Origin: Paragorgia papillata
Taxonomy: Eukaryota > Cnidaria > Anthozoa > Scleralcyonacea > Coralliidae
Direction: 5' to 3'
Assembly (NCBI GenBank): GCA_035771165.1
Contig: JAWNZC010000112.1
Span: 128,501-192,500, forward strand
Length of the DNA: 64,000 nucleotides
Positions 21,925 to 34,069 of this stretch are shown here, one piece after another (position 1 is the stretch's first letter; each line of letters opens with the position of its first letter). The notes beneath the pieces are model-generated. The model was given only the letters and a program-made list of their open reading frames with translations, searched no databases and was not told where the DNA came from. Position numbers and translations under genes: made by a program.

Positions 21925-22745
21925 GCGATCCGATCGATGTATATCACTATATATTTCGCGTAATACCTCCGTTCTTATCACGATCGGCAAATCTACGCGG
22001 AATCGCAACAAGTCACGGGTCATAAATCACATGTCGCGGGTTAAGGTCACGTTAAAGTGCCACTAACCTCAAAAAAAAAAATTCGCAAATCTAAAAGCCC
22101 TTATTGAGTGAATTAGGCCAGTGAATAAATTATTGGTATTGGACATTTCTTTGTCTTCCACCAAAGTTGCAAAAATTGGCATCTGCATGTCCCATGGCGG
22201 AGCAGGAAAGGGAATGGGTATATTCCTGGTGTGACGTCAGACAAATCAAACAAGGAACTCCTTTGAGCTCTGTCTGCTGAATACATAGAATTTTTACATT
22301 GCGTTAGTTGGGAAAATGAATTTTCAACCCAAAAAATTATATGTATTCACCAGACAGAGCTCAAAGGAGTTCCTTGTTTGACTTGTCTGACGTCACACCA
22401 GGAATATACCCATTCCCTTTCCTGCTCCGCCATGGGACACGCAGATGCAACTTTGGTGGTCTACAGAAGACCAACGAAACGTCCAATACCAATAATTTAT
22501 TAACTGGCCTAATCCACTCAATAAGGACTCTTAGACTTGCGAAAAAAGTTTTTGGGGTTGGTGGCACTTTAAACAACCGGTATTAATCGTTTTCACTCGC
22601 GTGATCGGTAACAATTTGGGTGGTGAAACAATAAGAAACATTTGAAAAGGAACAGAGCAAAATTCCAATAGGATAAAGATGGTACACCACTATGGCCGCC
22701 ATTTCATTGTTTTGGTACACCAAATATTATTGTACATTCAAACAT
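21925..22745 (+). repeat. About 820-bp unit containing a long palindrome, copy 1
   Basis: Nearly identical to 35,448-36,282. Inside it, about 22,054-22,288 and 22,338-22,575 are inverted copies of each other (about 240-bp arms running from AAAGTGCCAC to ATACAT, around about 50 bp). The arms produce mirrored spurious ORFs on both strands. Non-coding; a large fold-back element or part of a higher-order repeat. Confidence 0.85.
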
Positions 22746-22860
22746 TATTATCGTTTTTTATTGGTCAACATTTACTTCAGTCGCCGTGACGGCATTGAGA
22801 ATTAACTGAAGTAAATGCATGTTGACCAATAAGAAACGATAATAATGTTTGAATGTACAA
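22734..22860. repeat. Fold-back element nested at the end of the 820-bp unit
   Basis: CATTCAAACATTATTATCGT...TTGGTCAACATTTACTTCAG is followed by its reverse complement after about 25 bp. Copy 2 of the 820-bp unit lacks it, so it inserted after the duplication or was lost from the other copy. Confidence 0.8.
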
Positions 22861-23260
22861 TAATAAATAAAGTATTATTACATCCCCGTTTAGGAGTTAT
22901 AAAGGCTGGCGCGGCCTCTGGTAGCCGGGGAAGCTCGTACTAGAAGCGATTCTAAATCCAAGAACCAGGGTCCATATGTTTTCTCTAAATACATTCAGTT
23001 CGCGCGCCAACATCTAAAAATAAAAAAATAAGAAACTGTTTTACCCAAAATATTGCAGATACATCTGTGACTGTGATCTAGCGAAGCTGCCAAGGACCAA
23101 CGAGATTTTTTTGACATTCATTTGTTTGTATGTTGGCTGTTTAATGACTAACGAACTTATAGAAGAACCATCTCCCTGACCAGTTTCGATTTCTGCAGAG
23201 GAATGGAGAATTTTAACAAACATTTCACAATATTTAATATTATTGAGATAATTAAAGTAT

Positions 23261-23406
23261 AGACAATAAGCAATACGTACCAACCCTTAAAACATAAATT
23301 AACGTCATGAAGGCTCGTTTTCACAGGCGATTTTGGTAGCGATTGAAAACGAGCCTTCATGACGTTAATTTATGTTTTAAGGGTTGGTACGTATTGCTTA
23401 TTGTCT
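23261..23406. repeat. Perfect 63-bp inverted repeat with 20-bp spacer
   Basis: 23,261-23,323 and 23,344-23,406 are exact reverse complements. The absence of any mismatch points to a very young insertion or an assembly or template-switch artefact. Confidence 0.9.
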
Positions 23407-23469
23407 GGTGTATGAACATTTATTTGTTCAGTATGAGGTTCAGTACTTTGGCGAGTCATTCCCTTAATA

Positions 23470-24310
23470 ACGTAAGGTCTCATAACGTAACATACATGTA
23501 TTTTCTGATTCGCGTATTCGGATAAGTTGAACCTATTTCAGGTCTCACAACGCAACGAAAGGTCCCGGAACGGAACGTGAGGCCTCGGAACGGAACGTAA
23601 AGTCTCGAAACGTAACGTCAAGTTTCACAACGTAAACGTCTCACAACCTTAAATCTCACAACGCAAGGTTTCACAACGTAACGTAACTCGTAAGGTCTCG
23701 TAACGTAACGTAACGTAGGTCTCATAATGTAACGTAAAGTCTAATGTCTAAATAATAAAAGTCTAAAGTCTAAATAATAATCTCACAATGTAACGTATTA
23801 AGGTCTAGCAACGTAACGTAAAAACGGTCTGGCAACCGTAACGTAAGATCTAGCAACGTAAGGTAAAGGCCGTACGTATGCTCAATGCGTGTCAATGAAT
23901 GAGTTACGATTCAGCAACGTAACGTAAGCTGTTTCACAAACGTAATTATAAGATTGATCACAACGTCCCGTAAGATCGATTACAACATAGACAATCAAGA
24001 AGACAATCTGGATGGTCTATATTAATATAATTACAACAAAACGTAAAGTTTCACAACGCAATGCAAGGTCTTACAATGGTACGTAACGTTTCACCAAGTA
24101 ACATAAGGTTTCATAACGTGTTATACGTTAAATCTCACGACGCGTAACATAAGGCCAGGTCTCTCAGTACGTAACCCAAGGCCTCAGAACGTAACGTAAT
24201 ATCTCGCAATGTTTAACGTAAAATCTCGCAACAAATACAATATCTCATAACACAAAATTGGGGTTTTAACAACGTAACATAAGGTCTCACAAACGTAAGA
24301 CGAGATATCG
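23470..24310. repeat. Degenerate GGTCTCACAACGTAACGTAA minisatellite, block 1
   Basis: Dozens of imperfect copies of an approximately 20-bp unit built from GGTCTCACAACG and TAACGTAA. A longer segment inside (about 23,865-24,010, GGCCGTACGTATGCTCAAT...) recurs at about 37,222-37,370. Confidence 0.8.
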
Positions 24311-24414
24311 ATTTAAGAAGTTGGATTGTTTATCGGCTCAGAAGGATCACATGGCGAAATTCTAGCACATCGATTTATTTTCCACTATGTAGTTCTTTTA
24401 CAAATTATCCGGAT

Positions 24415-25179
24415 AGCGTGATGAGGCCCCTATGCTGACGGACATTCTTCCAAATGATATTTCGCGCTGAAAATTGGTAAATATTACTTTATTCGGTGAG
24501 TTTAATAACATACTCGAATTTCAGTTTCGCACAATAAAAATTAATCAATGTGCAAACTTGGATCCGGATATGTATATAGACGACGGATATCTGCTGTAGC
24601 GTGATCAGGGCCCTATGCTGACGGACATTCTTCCAAATGATATTTCGTGCTGAAAATTGGTAAATATACTTCTTTTCAGTGAGTTTAATCACATACTCGA
24701 ATTTCAGTTTCGTACAATAAAAATAAACCAATTTGCAAATCTGCGTCATTTTTGTCATGTTGTCCTGTATAGATCGACGTATAACTGCTGTAGCATGATG
24801 AGGCCCCTATGCTGGCGGACATTCTTCCAAATAATATTTCTCGCTGAAAATTGGTAAATATACTTTTATGCGGTGAGTTTTAATAACATACCCAAATTTC
24901 AGTTTCGTACAATAAAAATAAACGAATATACAAATCTGGGTCATTTTATATGTTGACCTGTATCGACGTATAACTGCTGTAGCGTGGTGAGGGCGCTATG
25001 CTGACGGACATTCTTCCAAATGATATTTCCCGCTGAAAATTGGTAAATATACTTCTTTCAGTGAGTTTAATCACATACTCGAATTTCAGTTTCGCACAAT
25101 TAAAATTAATCAATGTGCAAATTTGGATCCGGATATCTATATAGACAACGGATATCTGCTGTAGCGTGATGAGGGCCCT
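24415..25179 (+). repeat. About 185-bp satellite array, left part
   Basis: Monomers start near 24,431, 24,614, 24,808 and 24,997, each with GCTGACGGACATTCTTCCAA, GAAAATTGGTAAATATACTT and a GTAGCGTGATGAGG boundary. Neighbouring monomers differ, but every third one is similar. Short ORFs across this array come from the repeat. The array is cut by the transposon at 25,180 and resumes at 34,070. Confidence 0.9.
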
Positions 25180-25264
25180 CAACCTCGTACCCAGGGTCTT
25201 ATCTCCGCTCCCCCGCCCCCGCCCCGCGCTGCGAAAAGACCCTGGTTGCGGCTGGTCACGTGCC
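25180..25264 (+). repeat. Left 85-bp terminal inverted repeat
   Basis: Begins CAACCTCGTACCCAGGGTCT, has a very GC-rich middle, and ends GGCTGGTCACGTGCC. It is identical to the reverse complement of 33,985-34,069 except at position 70. It contains an internal inverted repeat (CCAGGGTCTT...AAGACCCTGG), so each end can fold by itself. Confidence 0.95.
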
Positions 25265-25403
25265 TCGTAAACGAATTTTGTGTCAGGGGAGGGGTGATAC
25301 GTTTTAATAGTTGCACAATGCTGACAAATCTCACCCAGGGAGTACCCGTTGTACACATTTGTGGTTGTGAATTGTGATGGCAGACTGACAAATTATTATA
25401 AAA

Positions 25404-26926
25404 ATGTGGAAAGACTCGAAGTGTTTTGCATTTCTTCAGTGTTTACATTTTGCTATCATCACCAGTTTGTATTGCAATGTAATCTTAAGGCCAAAACAAG
25501 TTATTTGTCTCGAGAAATTATTTTTGGGGTTTGATGTGCTTGCTGTTCTTCCTACGGCGTATGGAAAATCGCTAATTTTTCACATCTTGCCTTCGATATT
25601 ATTTGGCAAAGAACTATTTGAAAAAGGAAACAACATTCAAGCGTCTCCCTCTATCAACGATTCGTTCTCCGCTGTGGTTATCATCATATCACCTTTAAAC
25701 TCTTTAATCAACGACCAGATTTCCAAACTAGCATCAACAAAGTCTTCGAGCAGCAGTGTTGAGTGTAAAACGTGGCAATACTGGCGATGGTGAAGATCTT
25801 CTCTGTGATATCCAGCTGTGTGAGAAGGACAAACTCAGTAAAGCCCATTATAATCTGCTATTCGCCCCATCCAGAATCATTGTTGTCATGCAGATTTGGA
25901 CGGGATCTTTTAAACAGTAATGCTTACCAACAAAATGTATGTGCAATAGTGATTGATGAGGCTCACTGCATTCTAGAATGGTAATTAATATTTACTATTA
26001 GATCATTCTGTGCTTTTACATGTTAATTATATTTAAGGCTATAAACTTTACAGGTTTTACATTGTAATGTCTTGTTTATTTATAGGGGAGATGACTTCAG
26101 GAAGGATTATAGCCACCTTGGTATGTTATGTGCAGCGTTTCCGAATGTTCCAGTGCTCGCCTTGACCAGCAACAGCAAATAAAGCTGATAGGAAACACAT
26201 CAAAGAATCTCTTGGTCTGAAAAAGTGTGTTGAAGTTGTTGCCAACCCTGACCGAAAGAACATATTTTTATGAAAAGTATTTTAGAGAAGGGCAAGATGT
26301 TGATGCAATTGAAAACATTTGCAGACCAATTGCAAATGATTTGCTACAAAGTGGTGTAAGTTATCCACTAACAATAATATATCTTTCTCTCAGATGGTGT
26401 GGGTTTGTATACAAATTATTTTGAACATGTAATGGGCAGTGGTCAGTACTACCCACCTGGTTGTGCAGCTAGTCCAAAGAACAGATTGTTTGCACAATTT
26501 TCATGCACCTCAAACCCAAAGCATGAAAGAAGAAATTTTTGCAACAATTAAATTCCCAAAAGTCTACAATAAGAGTAGTTTTTGCAACAGTTGCCTTTGG
26601 AATGGGAGTGGATATACAATCCATACGGCAAATCATTCATATTGGTCCCCCACGTACTATAAGGGAATATTTTCAAGAAACTGGACGGGCAGGAAGAGAT
26701 GGATATTTGTCAAAGGCTGTTCTCTACTACAATAATAAGGATATTGCTAAAAACAAAGCTGGATTTCAGGGATGAAGTGAGAAGATATTGCCAAAGTGAA
26801 GAATGTTGTTTGAGATGTTTATTATTGGAATATCTTGATGTTAAACAACCAAAACCTTATTTTCCTGGACATTTGTGTTGCAATGTCTGTAAAAAACAGT
26901 TGTTCATGCTTCGATTGCAAAGATAA
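25404..26926 (+). pseudogene. RecQ-family SF2 DNA helicase, several single-base breaks
   Basis: Helicase motifs in order: LRPKQVICLE (motif 0 Gln), VLPTAYGKSLIF (Walker A-like I), IIISPLNSLINDQ (Ia), IVIDEAHCILEW (DEAH, II), then after an intron (donor at 25,981, acceptor at about 26,084) GDDFRKDYSHLG and the ALT box (III). Next come RVVFATVAFGMGVD (V) and PRTIREYFQETGRAGRDG (VI), and a zinc-binding tail (CCLRCLLLEYL...CCNVCKK). Probably a 3'-5' helicase used in transposition. Frame changes near 25,780, 26,176, 26,272, 26,498, 26,560 and 26,755 look like single-base changes, mostly insertions in short runs. No convincing start codon is seen; a first exon may lie upstream of 25,404. Confidence 0.85.
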
Positions 26927-26929
26927 GTA

Positions 26930-28344
26930 AATGTAATTACAATATTTTTTTGTAAATTATAATTATACAGTAATGTGCAATTTAACTTAGGTTACTTTGA
27001 CAAACTTTTTAAGGCAGCAATTTAGGTAAATATACCCTTAAATAGATTTTTTATTTGTTCCATGTTTTCTACAAGATGACCCTACATTTATGTTTATAAA
27101 ATAAGGTGTCCTCTACATTATAAGAGTATGAAGATCATGAATCACGTAAAATGGTGTGGAGTGGCATCACCTGGTGGGAAAAGCCAGTGAACTTTCAAAC
27201 CTATTCCATGCACTTTTAGTTTTTGTTGGATTTTTTTCATATTTTATAAAACAAATAAAACATACTGCTCCTGTGCATATGTACTCTTATAAAGGTACAT
27301 TTGACATTATTTGACTAACACAAAAGAAGTGTAAAGGCACCTGGCTATCACCTCATGCCTCTACTCAACTTCTTTCATGTTCAAATGATGTCAAACAAAC
27401 CTAAGAGTACATATGAACAGAGCTTTATGTTTTATTTGTTAAAGATAAGCTAGGTCTTATATTAGTTATAGTATTTAATGCATTCACCAAGATTCATTGT
27501 TGCCATTTAAAAAGTTGTTTCTTTCCAATATGGGCCATATGACCTGCCTATGAAAAAATAATGGTCTTTTGTTCAAAATCGTATTCTGGCTAAAGCCAGA
27601 CAAATTCATTTAGATGATTGGGTAAATTTATTTTTTTCTAATTTAAGCCTTTTATTTTGTTTTAGCTTTTTATAGAAAAAACAAAATTAATGGCATGACC
27701 TAAACCTTTGCACATTACTGTACTACATACTTGTTCTTCTAATATCAAACTACTTAACTACTGCACTTAACTATTAACTACTGTACATAATATTATGGTA
27801 CTGTATTATATTAACTATTAATATTCTTAAAACACTATAATTTCTGATTTATGCACAAGTACTATTTACATAATTATATACATTATTACATATTAACATT
27901 TTTGCATGCCATACAGTATTACAGTTTATTGTACAATACAGTATGTTTATTCTTAGAAGACTTACTGTAGTACATGTACAGTAACTACATGTAGGCTATT
28001 ACACCCAATCATACAACATACAGTACTTTCCGCATAAATTCAGGTATTGCCCACATGTCTATACTTAGTAGACTATTGCAAACACTATAATCTGATTGGC
28101 TTCTCTACTTGATATCTATTCAATGATAGAAAATCAGTAGAAAATTGCCCATGTATAGTCATGCAGCTACTGTACTGTACTGTACTGTAGACATGGAGGT
28201 TTGGGGAGTGAAGTGTTTGTTTTACCATGGTTTTCGTGCATCAACTTACTTTATAGAAATTTTGAGCTTATAATCTAAAATCTAAATATTTATCAAACTA
28301 AACAAATATGAAATGTTCAATGTTTGATCTAAACCACAGTTCAT
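26930..28344. other. Non-coding interval between convergent transposon genes
   Basis: AT-rich, no supported gene. It contains one fold-back element at about 27,245-27,440: AAAACAAATAAAACATACTG...GCATATGTACTCTTA is matched by TAAGAGTACATATGAAC...TTTATGTTTTATTTGTT. It presumably holds the 3' ends of both flanking genes. Confidence 0.6.
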
Positions 28345-31300
28345 TTAATTTTCATCTTCTACTGGGGCATGCATTAGAAGATTTCTTTTATGATGTTTCA
28401 ACCATTTATAAAAGGCATCACGGTTGAGTGTAGCCAATGTGTCTGAGGATGCGTCAGGAAAACCATCATGTTTTCGATTTGGGATACTCATAAATGGTTT
28501 TAATTTGATAAGATCTTCCAGAACTTGCTGCTCATCATTTCGTGATGACTTGTGGCTATGTGCTGATGATTTTGCTTTTATTCCTGCCTGGCTGTCAAAA
28601 TTTTCAATGATTTCTCTTAGTCCCCCAGTTGCATGGCTTAATCGTTTGATAGATTTGTCAGTTTTGTTGGCTCCCATACCTTTGATACCTTTCTTCAAAT
28701 CTCTATTGATGTTCTCTTGAAGAAGATCCATTTCCAGATTGTTGCCATTTCCTCCTTTCCAATTAGCAGTAGAAGACCATTTACTTTGATGTGCTTCAGC
28801 TTTTGTAAGGAACACCTCATTCTGCAAAATACTGATAAGCATTTTCTATAGCATAAGCATTGTAACCTGAATCACTTTTAAAGTGTAGTAACAGCACCTT
28901 GTGTAGTGTAGCCAGCCTGTCACCATCACCTTCTCTGACAGCATCTTTCAAATCTGTGAGAATGAAGAAGTATCTTAACAAACAAAGTGAGTACTCTTTC
29001 ACAAGATCTGGTGGCTGTTGGTCAGATACTACTGGTAAATGTGGTTGACTAGCATCTGGCACAGGTATCAGATACTCATCCACAAATTTATCCAAAACTG
29101 TATTGAAGTACAGTTCTTTATCACCATCACCATGCACAACATTATAAGGTGGAATGTTGCACTCTTGACTTGATTCGGTCGTCTCCATTTGAAAAAACTG
29201 CAACAAGGCTGCAACAGCATAAGCTTGGCCAACACTTACAAATAACTGTTCACATTCTTCGTAATGTTTAACATCTTGTGTGACATTGCGCCGTTGTAGT
29301 TTTTCTCTGTAGTACCTTAGTGTGCCACGTTCACGTCCAGAATTTTTATAAAGTTTCTTGTATATTAGCTGTATAAAGAAGAGACATGTTGATCAGTTTA
29401 CTTTAAACACCTTTGAAAAGTCTTATTTTAGGGTCATTTTATTTTGATGGCCGTTTAAACACCTTTAAAAGTCTTATTTTAAGGTTGTTTCATTTCATTG
29501 ATGCAATGCATGTAAACACAAGTCATGCGTGGGTGAATGAATGTGTGAAATGAACATGAAAACTTACAACATCTCCACATGTGCTTAGGATGAACTTAGT
29601 TTGGCCTAGCTTGACCATTACATATATTTTTCTGGCATTCACAAATAAAACATTTATTTAGCACTAAAATGTACTTTCAGAGCCTTTCTGAAAATGACCA
29701 CAGGTTATTGTATGTGTGAAGAGTACTAAGTGAAGTTTAATTTAATAAAATATTTTTAGGAGCCAAACTATATGGGATTTAAATACAAAGCAAGCTGTTA
29801 CCAATTTGATACAGTTGATATGTGAATATAATAATTGTATATTTATTATTTAACATTTACCCATTTCATTTTCACACATCTTAGTACAGTAATTGTTCAG
29901 GTTTATCAAACTCTTACAGATCTAAGCTGTTTAGGTTGAGAAAATTAAACAGAAAAACTTTGTAAATCAGGATGAATTTGTATTCCATTTAGAAATATTT
30001 ATTAAATCTTTTTCCCTTGAATTTTCTTTATGAAATAAAAATTGGATAAGAAAGGTAAAATCATTATATTTTTGTTCTTATGCACAGTATACAGTAATAT
30101 TGAAAAATTGGGAGAAGCTTGTTGTTATATTTACAATAACAATTAATTATAGTGAAAATCATCTTATGTGAAAGACTATAATTATTTCCTTTATTAAGCT
30201 CTCCTTTCTAACAAGCTTCCATCCCACCTGTACATAGAACCCTTCCCCCTATTTAGCTCACCCCTTTTAGAAAAGATGTATTTTGCTATTACATGTAACA
30301 AAAAAGTTGGTTAATACATTTGGTTAATAGATTTATTTTTTTTAATCTAATTTGGAAAATTAAATTAGCCCTCTACTGTACCTCGAATGGCAATAAGCCC
30401 CTTTACTGAAGGCCTTAAAGTAATCACCTAGTAGTGGGAGGGCTTTGATAGAAGAAACATGGTACCTTTACCAGCTTCTACCACCATTATTATATTTGTG
30501 CATTCTATGACCAGACCCCAGGTAAAGAAAGGTCTCAAACATAGTAATATAATTGGCCAGTTTGGGCACGTCACAAGCATTGTTTAACACTTACGAGAAG
30601 TGCCCACATACAAAGTGTATATGTTCAACTGTATAAACCAAAATTGGCAAATAACCCAATTCCCTATAATGCTATTATCACCAATTCACCATACACTGCT
30701 GTACCTTCAAGAAACTCCTCTTAGAATGCCAGTCAGCAATCCTAATAGGATAGATGTGGTCAAGCCGATCCCTTGCATTGTGACATCCAGCTCTAAGATC
30801 CTTTGCCCCAGCGAAACGCACTCTAGTTAATTGGTCTCCAAAGCAAGGAACCTTCACTCTCACCAAAGGGTCAGTTGCATCTACAACAGGCTGGACATGT
30901 GACAATGGCTGATCCGGCCTAGATGACGGTGGTAAAGGTGCTGGTGGATGTGGTGGAGTATCAACAGTTTCAACAGGTGAAAGGAGGCCAGCCAGTGAGT
31001 AGATTTCATGTATCCATGTCTCTAGCTGGTCCAAAACATCAACAACTTCAGCATACTTTTTCTCATCTTTCATGACCACAGGGAATGGAACAACAACTGA
31101 TTTAGCTTTCATTTCTTCATTGTAGTTTAATAGCAAGTGTACAGGTGTAATGTCCTTAAGAAAGGTAAATGCAGGGAGGAATTCACATAGGATTCTTGCA
31201 GTGAAAATCTTGTAGCGATGCTTTCTGGCTGCAACTTCACCATCAGTCATTGTTACTGTTTTTACTATGTCACATGTAGATAACATCTGCTGAGGTTTTT

Positions 31301-33743
31301 CATCTGGTAGATGGTTTGAAGAAACACGATCAAATACCAGAGTTGTTGCTACAGCGTGAACACTCTTGTTCTGGCTATCAGATCGCATTTCATGTACTTT
31401 AACATCCCAGTCGATGTTGTCAAGGATAAAGGTGAATGTTTTTCCTGCTTTAACCTGCCCTACCACCTTGTCAAGAAAATGATTGCCAATTTCATCCTGG
31501 ATGATATATTTCTTGGTTTTGTCAAGGCAAACCCCATACTTGCTGAGCCGTTCATACAACTGAAAATACATTTGCACATTTAATTAGAATACAATGATAA
31601 CCATTAGGCTTTTAAAACTTTTGGGATTAAACCCAGCTATAATCTAACTGTAAGTTTACCATGCTTTTAACATTCCATTTAATAGTCTAATAGCCATGCA
31701 CAGGTATATGCATGTAGCTGGGGCTGAGCCCATATGAACCCATAATACACTGCAAATCTGTGCAAAAGAAATATTTTTTTAATATTTGGCAATGCAATCT
31801 AATTATAAAATATCGGAACGTGTTCACGATCAAAGTAAGTCCAGTTGTCAATGCAAATTGTTTTGCTACTTATCGGTTGTTGAAAACAAGACTTTTAATA
31901 AATTAAAAGGATCTAAAAGGTCGCAGCAATATAATAATAATAATTTAATGATTGTTCAGTATAAAACTGCATGCAAGGTGCAATACAAGGTGGTGTTTCC
32001 ACACAAATTTCCTGTCGGCACCAATGAATTTTGTTGCAACAACAAACATGTTGGCAATGTTGCGTTTAAATTATCGATACAAATCCCAAATTCCCGTTTA
32101 GTAAAATTTAGTTCAAATCTGCAAAAGTAGAAGATTCAAAATAGAAAATAAAAATACTAAATTAGAGTCATATAAAGCTGTACAGTACTTACTAAGGAGA
32201 TTAAGAAAAATATCTTTTAGAAATGACGTTTTGAAACCGTAGTTTTAAAATTGGGCGATTGGAACAGCTAATTAATTTTATATAAATAAGACCCCGTTCA
32301 CACGATGCCGGTAGGAAACTGCTTACACGGTACCGGTACCATTTCATTCCGTTACTATTCCTACAGTTTATAGTTACATGTAACTCCTTTTTTATTAAAT
32401 TTCCGCCATCACGCTTCTTTTACCCCGTATTTTTTACGGTTTCAAACCGTTACGGTTTAATAGCATTACGGTTTCATGTCATTTCATGCCGGTATCGTGT
32501 GAACGCAATTATGGAATATTATTTTAACCTGGTTATTATATAAATATATATACGGTATATATATAGTTCAGCAAGCCACCCATAAAGTGTAGTAGGCTAA
32601 ATAAAAAAACATAAAAAACACGCATACAAAGAAAAGCGCATAGAAAAGTCCAAATAGGCTTTTTTATTATTTGCCGGAATAAATCTTAAACAAAGAATTA
32701 TATATAATCTGATCGTGTTCGAAAGTGGAGTAAACAATATTAATTTTTACTTTCCCGTTTTGCGCGAAAATTTGCGTGCAATTTACCTCTGTATTGCAAT
32801 CACTTTCAGCCAGTAACATGGTATTGATCCTTTGCAAACGGCTTAGTTCATGACATCTTTTGAACATCAGGATACTGTAAATCAACGACAATGACGCTAT
32901 CTTCTTCTCCGTCTTATATTCCACCTCTATCATTACGGACAAAACTCTATACGTCAACGGACACAATGTTCTTATCTCGCTAGCGATGTCTTGGAAATCA
33001 AACTTGCTCAAACCTTCAAAGTTTCTTTTTCTAAGAACTGAGTTAGACTCCCTTCTTGCAACTTCTATTAGCTCATTGTTTATCTTTGTTTAGAACTTCA
33101 CTAAATGGTAGTTGGCCATGGACGTCCTCTTGGGCTACATATTGTTTAGAAGTTTCTTGCGGGCGAATAGTGACTGCAGAGGTAACCTAAAGCGTAAGAA
33201 CACAATTTTTGTTTTAATACTCATATTCTAAAATCTGATATTAGATTTAGGCGAACTATATAAAGTTTAATAGAAAGAGTGAAAGCTCAATTCAACAACT
33301 GTATTTACCTGAGTTTCTGTTGACGATGACAAAGGCGCGTCAAAGGACAGTCCACAACGGCTTGATGTTGCAGTTGTCTTTGAGGAATCACTTCTTTTGA
33401 CAATTTTCGGCGCTGTTATTGGGGCAGAGGGAGAAATGTCAATGCATCTCTTAATGCGCGAGAAAGCGGTTTGACTCTCGCAAATCAACGTTTTGAACTT
33501 CATGAAATTCTGCAGTCTTCGCTCACATGGCCTGCAGACTAAACGTGGAAGAACGTCGTTGCAAGGAAGACTTTTGCCGTAAAGGATTTCGGCCGAAGCA
33601 AGCAGTTGAAAATTTGCCTTATGGTACAAATTTTTTAAGTACTTCACGTCGCCAACACTGCGACAAAGTCGACAGGTATTTGACGGTACATTAGTCGATT
33701 GATATATCTTCTTGGGGGTTTCTTTAGCTTTAACACTCGGCAT
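28345..33743 (-). CDS. Candidate transposase: ZAD finger plus GDQLTR-core protein, spliced
   Basis: Minus-strand exons: 33,743-33,309, about 33,173 (or 33,090)-32,787, 31,559-30,705, 29,368-28,345; the last three junctions keep phase. Exon 1 has a ZAD-like C2C2 finger (TCRLCRSVGDV...LVCRPCERRLQNF) near residues 22-70. Exon 2: ARRESNSVLRKRNFEGL. Exon 3: TFTFILDNIDWDVKVHEMRS and GDQLTRVRFAGAKDLRAG. Exon 4: LRYYREKLQRRNVTQDVKHY, NEVFLTKAEAHQSKWSSTANW, KGMGANKTDKSI. I know this as a widespread unnamed metazoan family; the repeated acidic residues would suit a DDE-type nuclease, but that is inference. One extra A near 28,843 shifts the frame. The start of exon 2 is uncertain because the in-phase reading has TAG and TAA unless the acceptor lies near 33,090. 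Confidence 0.7.
32289..32507. repeat. Fold-back element in a transposon intron
   Basis: CCGTTCACACGATGCCGGTA is matched by ATGCCGGTATCGTGTGAACG; inner GGTACCGGTACC and ACGGTTTCAAACCGT palindromes follow. Non-coding MITE-like insertion. The surrounding intron (31,562-32,784) shows no other feature; a 114-codon plus-strand ORF there lacks recognisable features. Confidence 0.7.
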
Positions 33744-33984
33744 GATCGTTAAACAACGTACACCACAGAGGAAAGCGAGGTTTTGTAAACACGAGTACGT
33801 TTGTCTTTTTTTGTTTTCATTTTAACAGTTATTTTCCGATCAGACAGCCTGGCGCCAGACTGACGACGCCAGACGTAATATATTATTTTTATAAACAAAG
33901 GTGAAAAACTTTGTAATTGTGCCTTTGTCACTCCTCCCTGAGTATTTTTGAGATCGTTAATTGAAAACCCCCCAATTTTTAGGG

Positions 33985-34069
33985 GGCACGTGACCAGCCA
34001 CAACCAGGGTCTTTTCGCAGCGCGGGGCGGGGGCGGGGGAGCGGAGATAAGACCCTGGGTACGAGGTTG
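33985..34069 (-). repeat. Right 85-bp terminal inverted repeat
   Basis: Reverse complement of 25,180-25,264 with one mismatch; ends GGTACGAGGTTG immediately before the 9-bp duplication GAGGGCCCT. Confidence 0.95.

Larger units (their letters stand above)
25180..34069. mobile_element. 8.9-kb helicase-encoding DNA transposon (AcademH-like), inserted in satellite
   Basis: 8,890 bp bounded by 85-bp terminal inverted repeats and by GAGGGCCCT at 25,171-25,179 and 34,070-34,078, a perfect 9-bp duplication of a satellite monomer site. It carries a RecQ-type helicase gene near the left end (plus strand) and a spliced minus-strand gene with a ZAD zinc finger and a GDQLTR-type core, the candidate transposase, from the right end. 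The genes converge on about 1.4 kb of non-coding DNA. The best class I can name is the helicase-bearing Academ group (AcademH); this rests on memory of that group and not on a search. Two fold-back elements are nested inside. Confidence 0.88.

Noticed and set aside
22341..22586. ORFs on both strands with near-identical copies at 35,570-36,118
   Set aside because: They lie in the arms of a duplicated palindrome and mirror each other; no protein family resemblance.
23470..24310. CRISPR-like array
   Set aside because: The repeats are degenerate, about 20 bp, without unique spacers, and in animal DNA; a minisatellite explains them.
24489..25356. Repeated ORFs with KLVYFYCTKLKFEYVIKLTE, also at 33,979-34,284 and 34,597-34,842
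   Set aside because: They are satellite monomers read on the minus strand; the pattern follows the 185-bp period.
31786..32130. 114-codon plus-strand ORF within a transposon intron
   Set aside because: No domain, no splice logic with neighbours, and AT-rich intronic context; probably chance.
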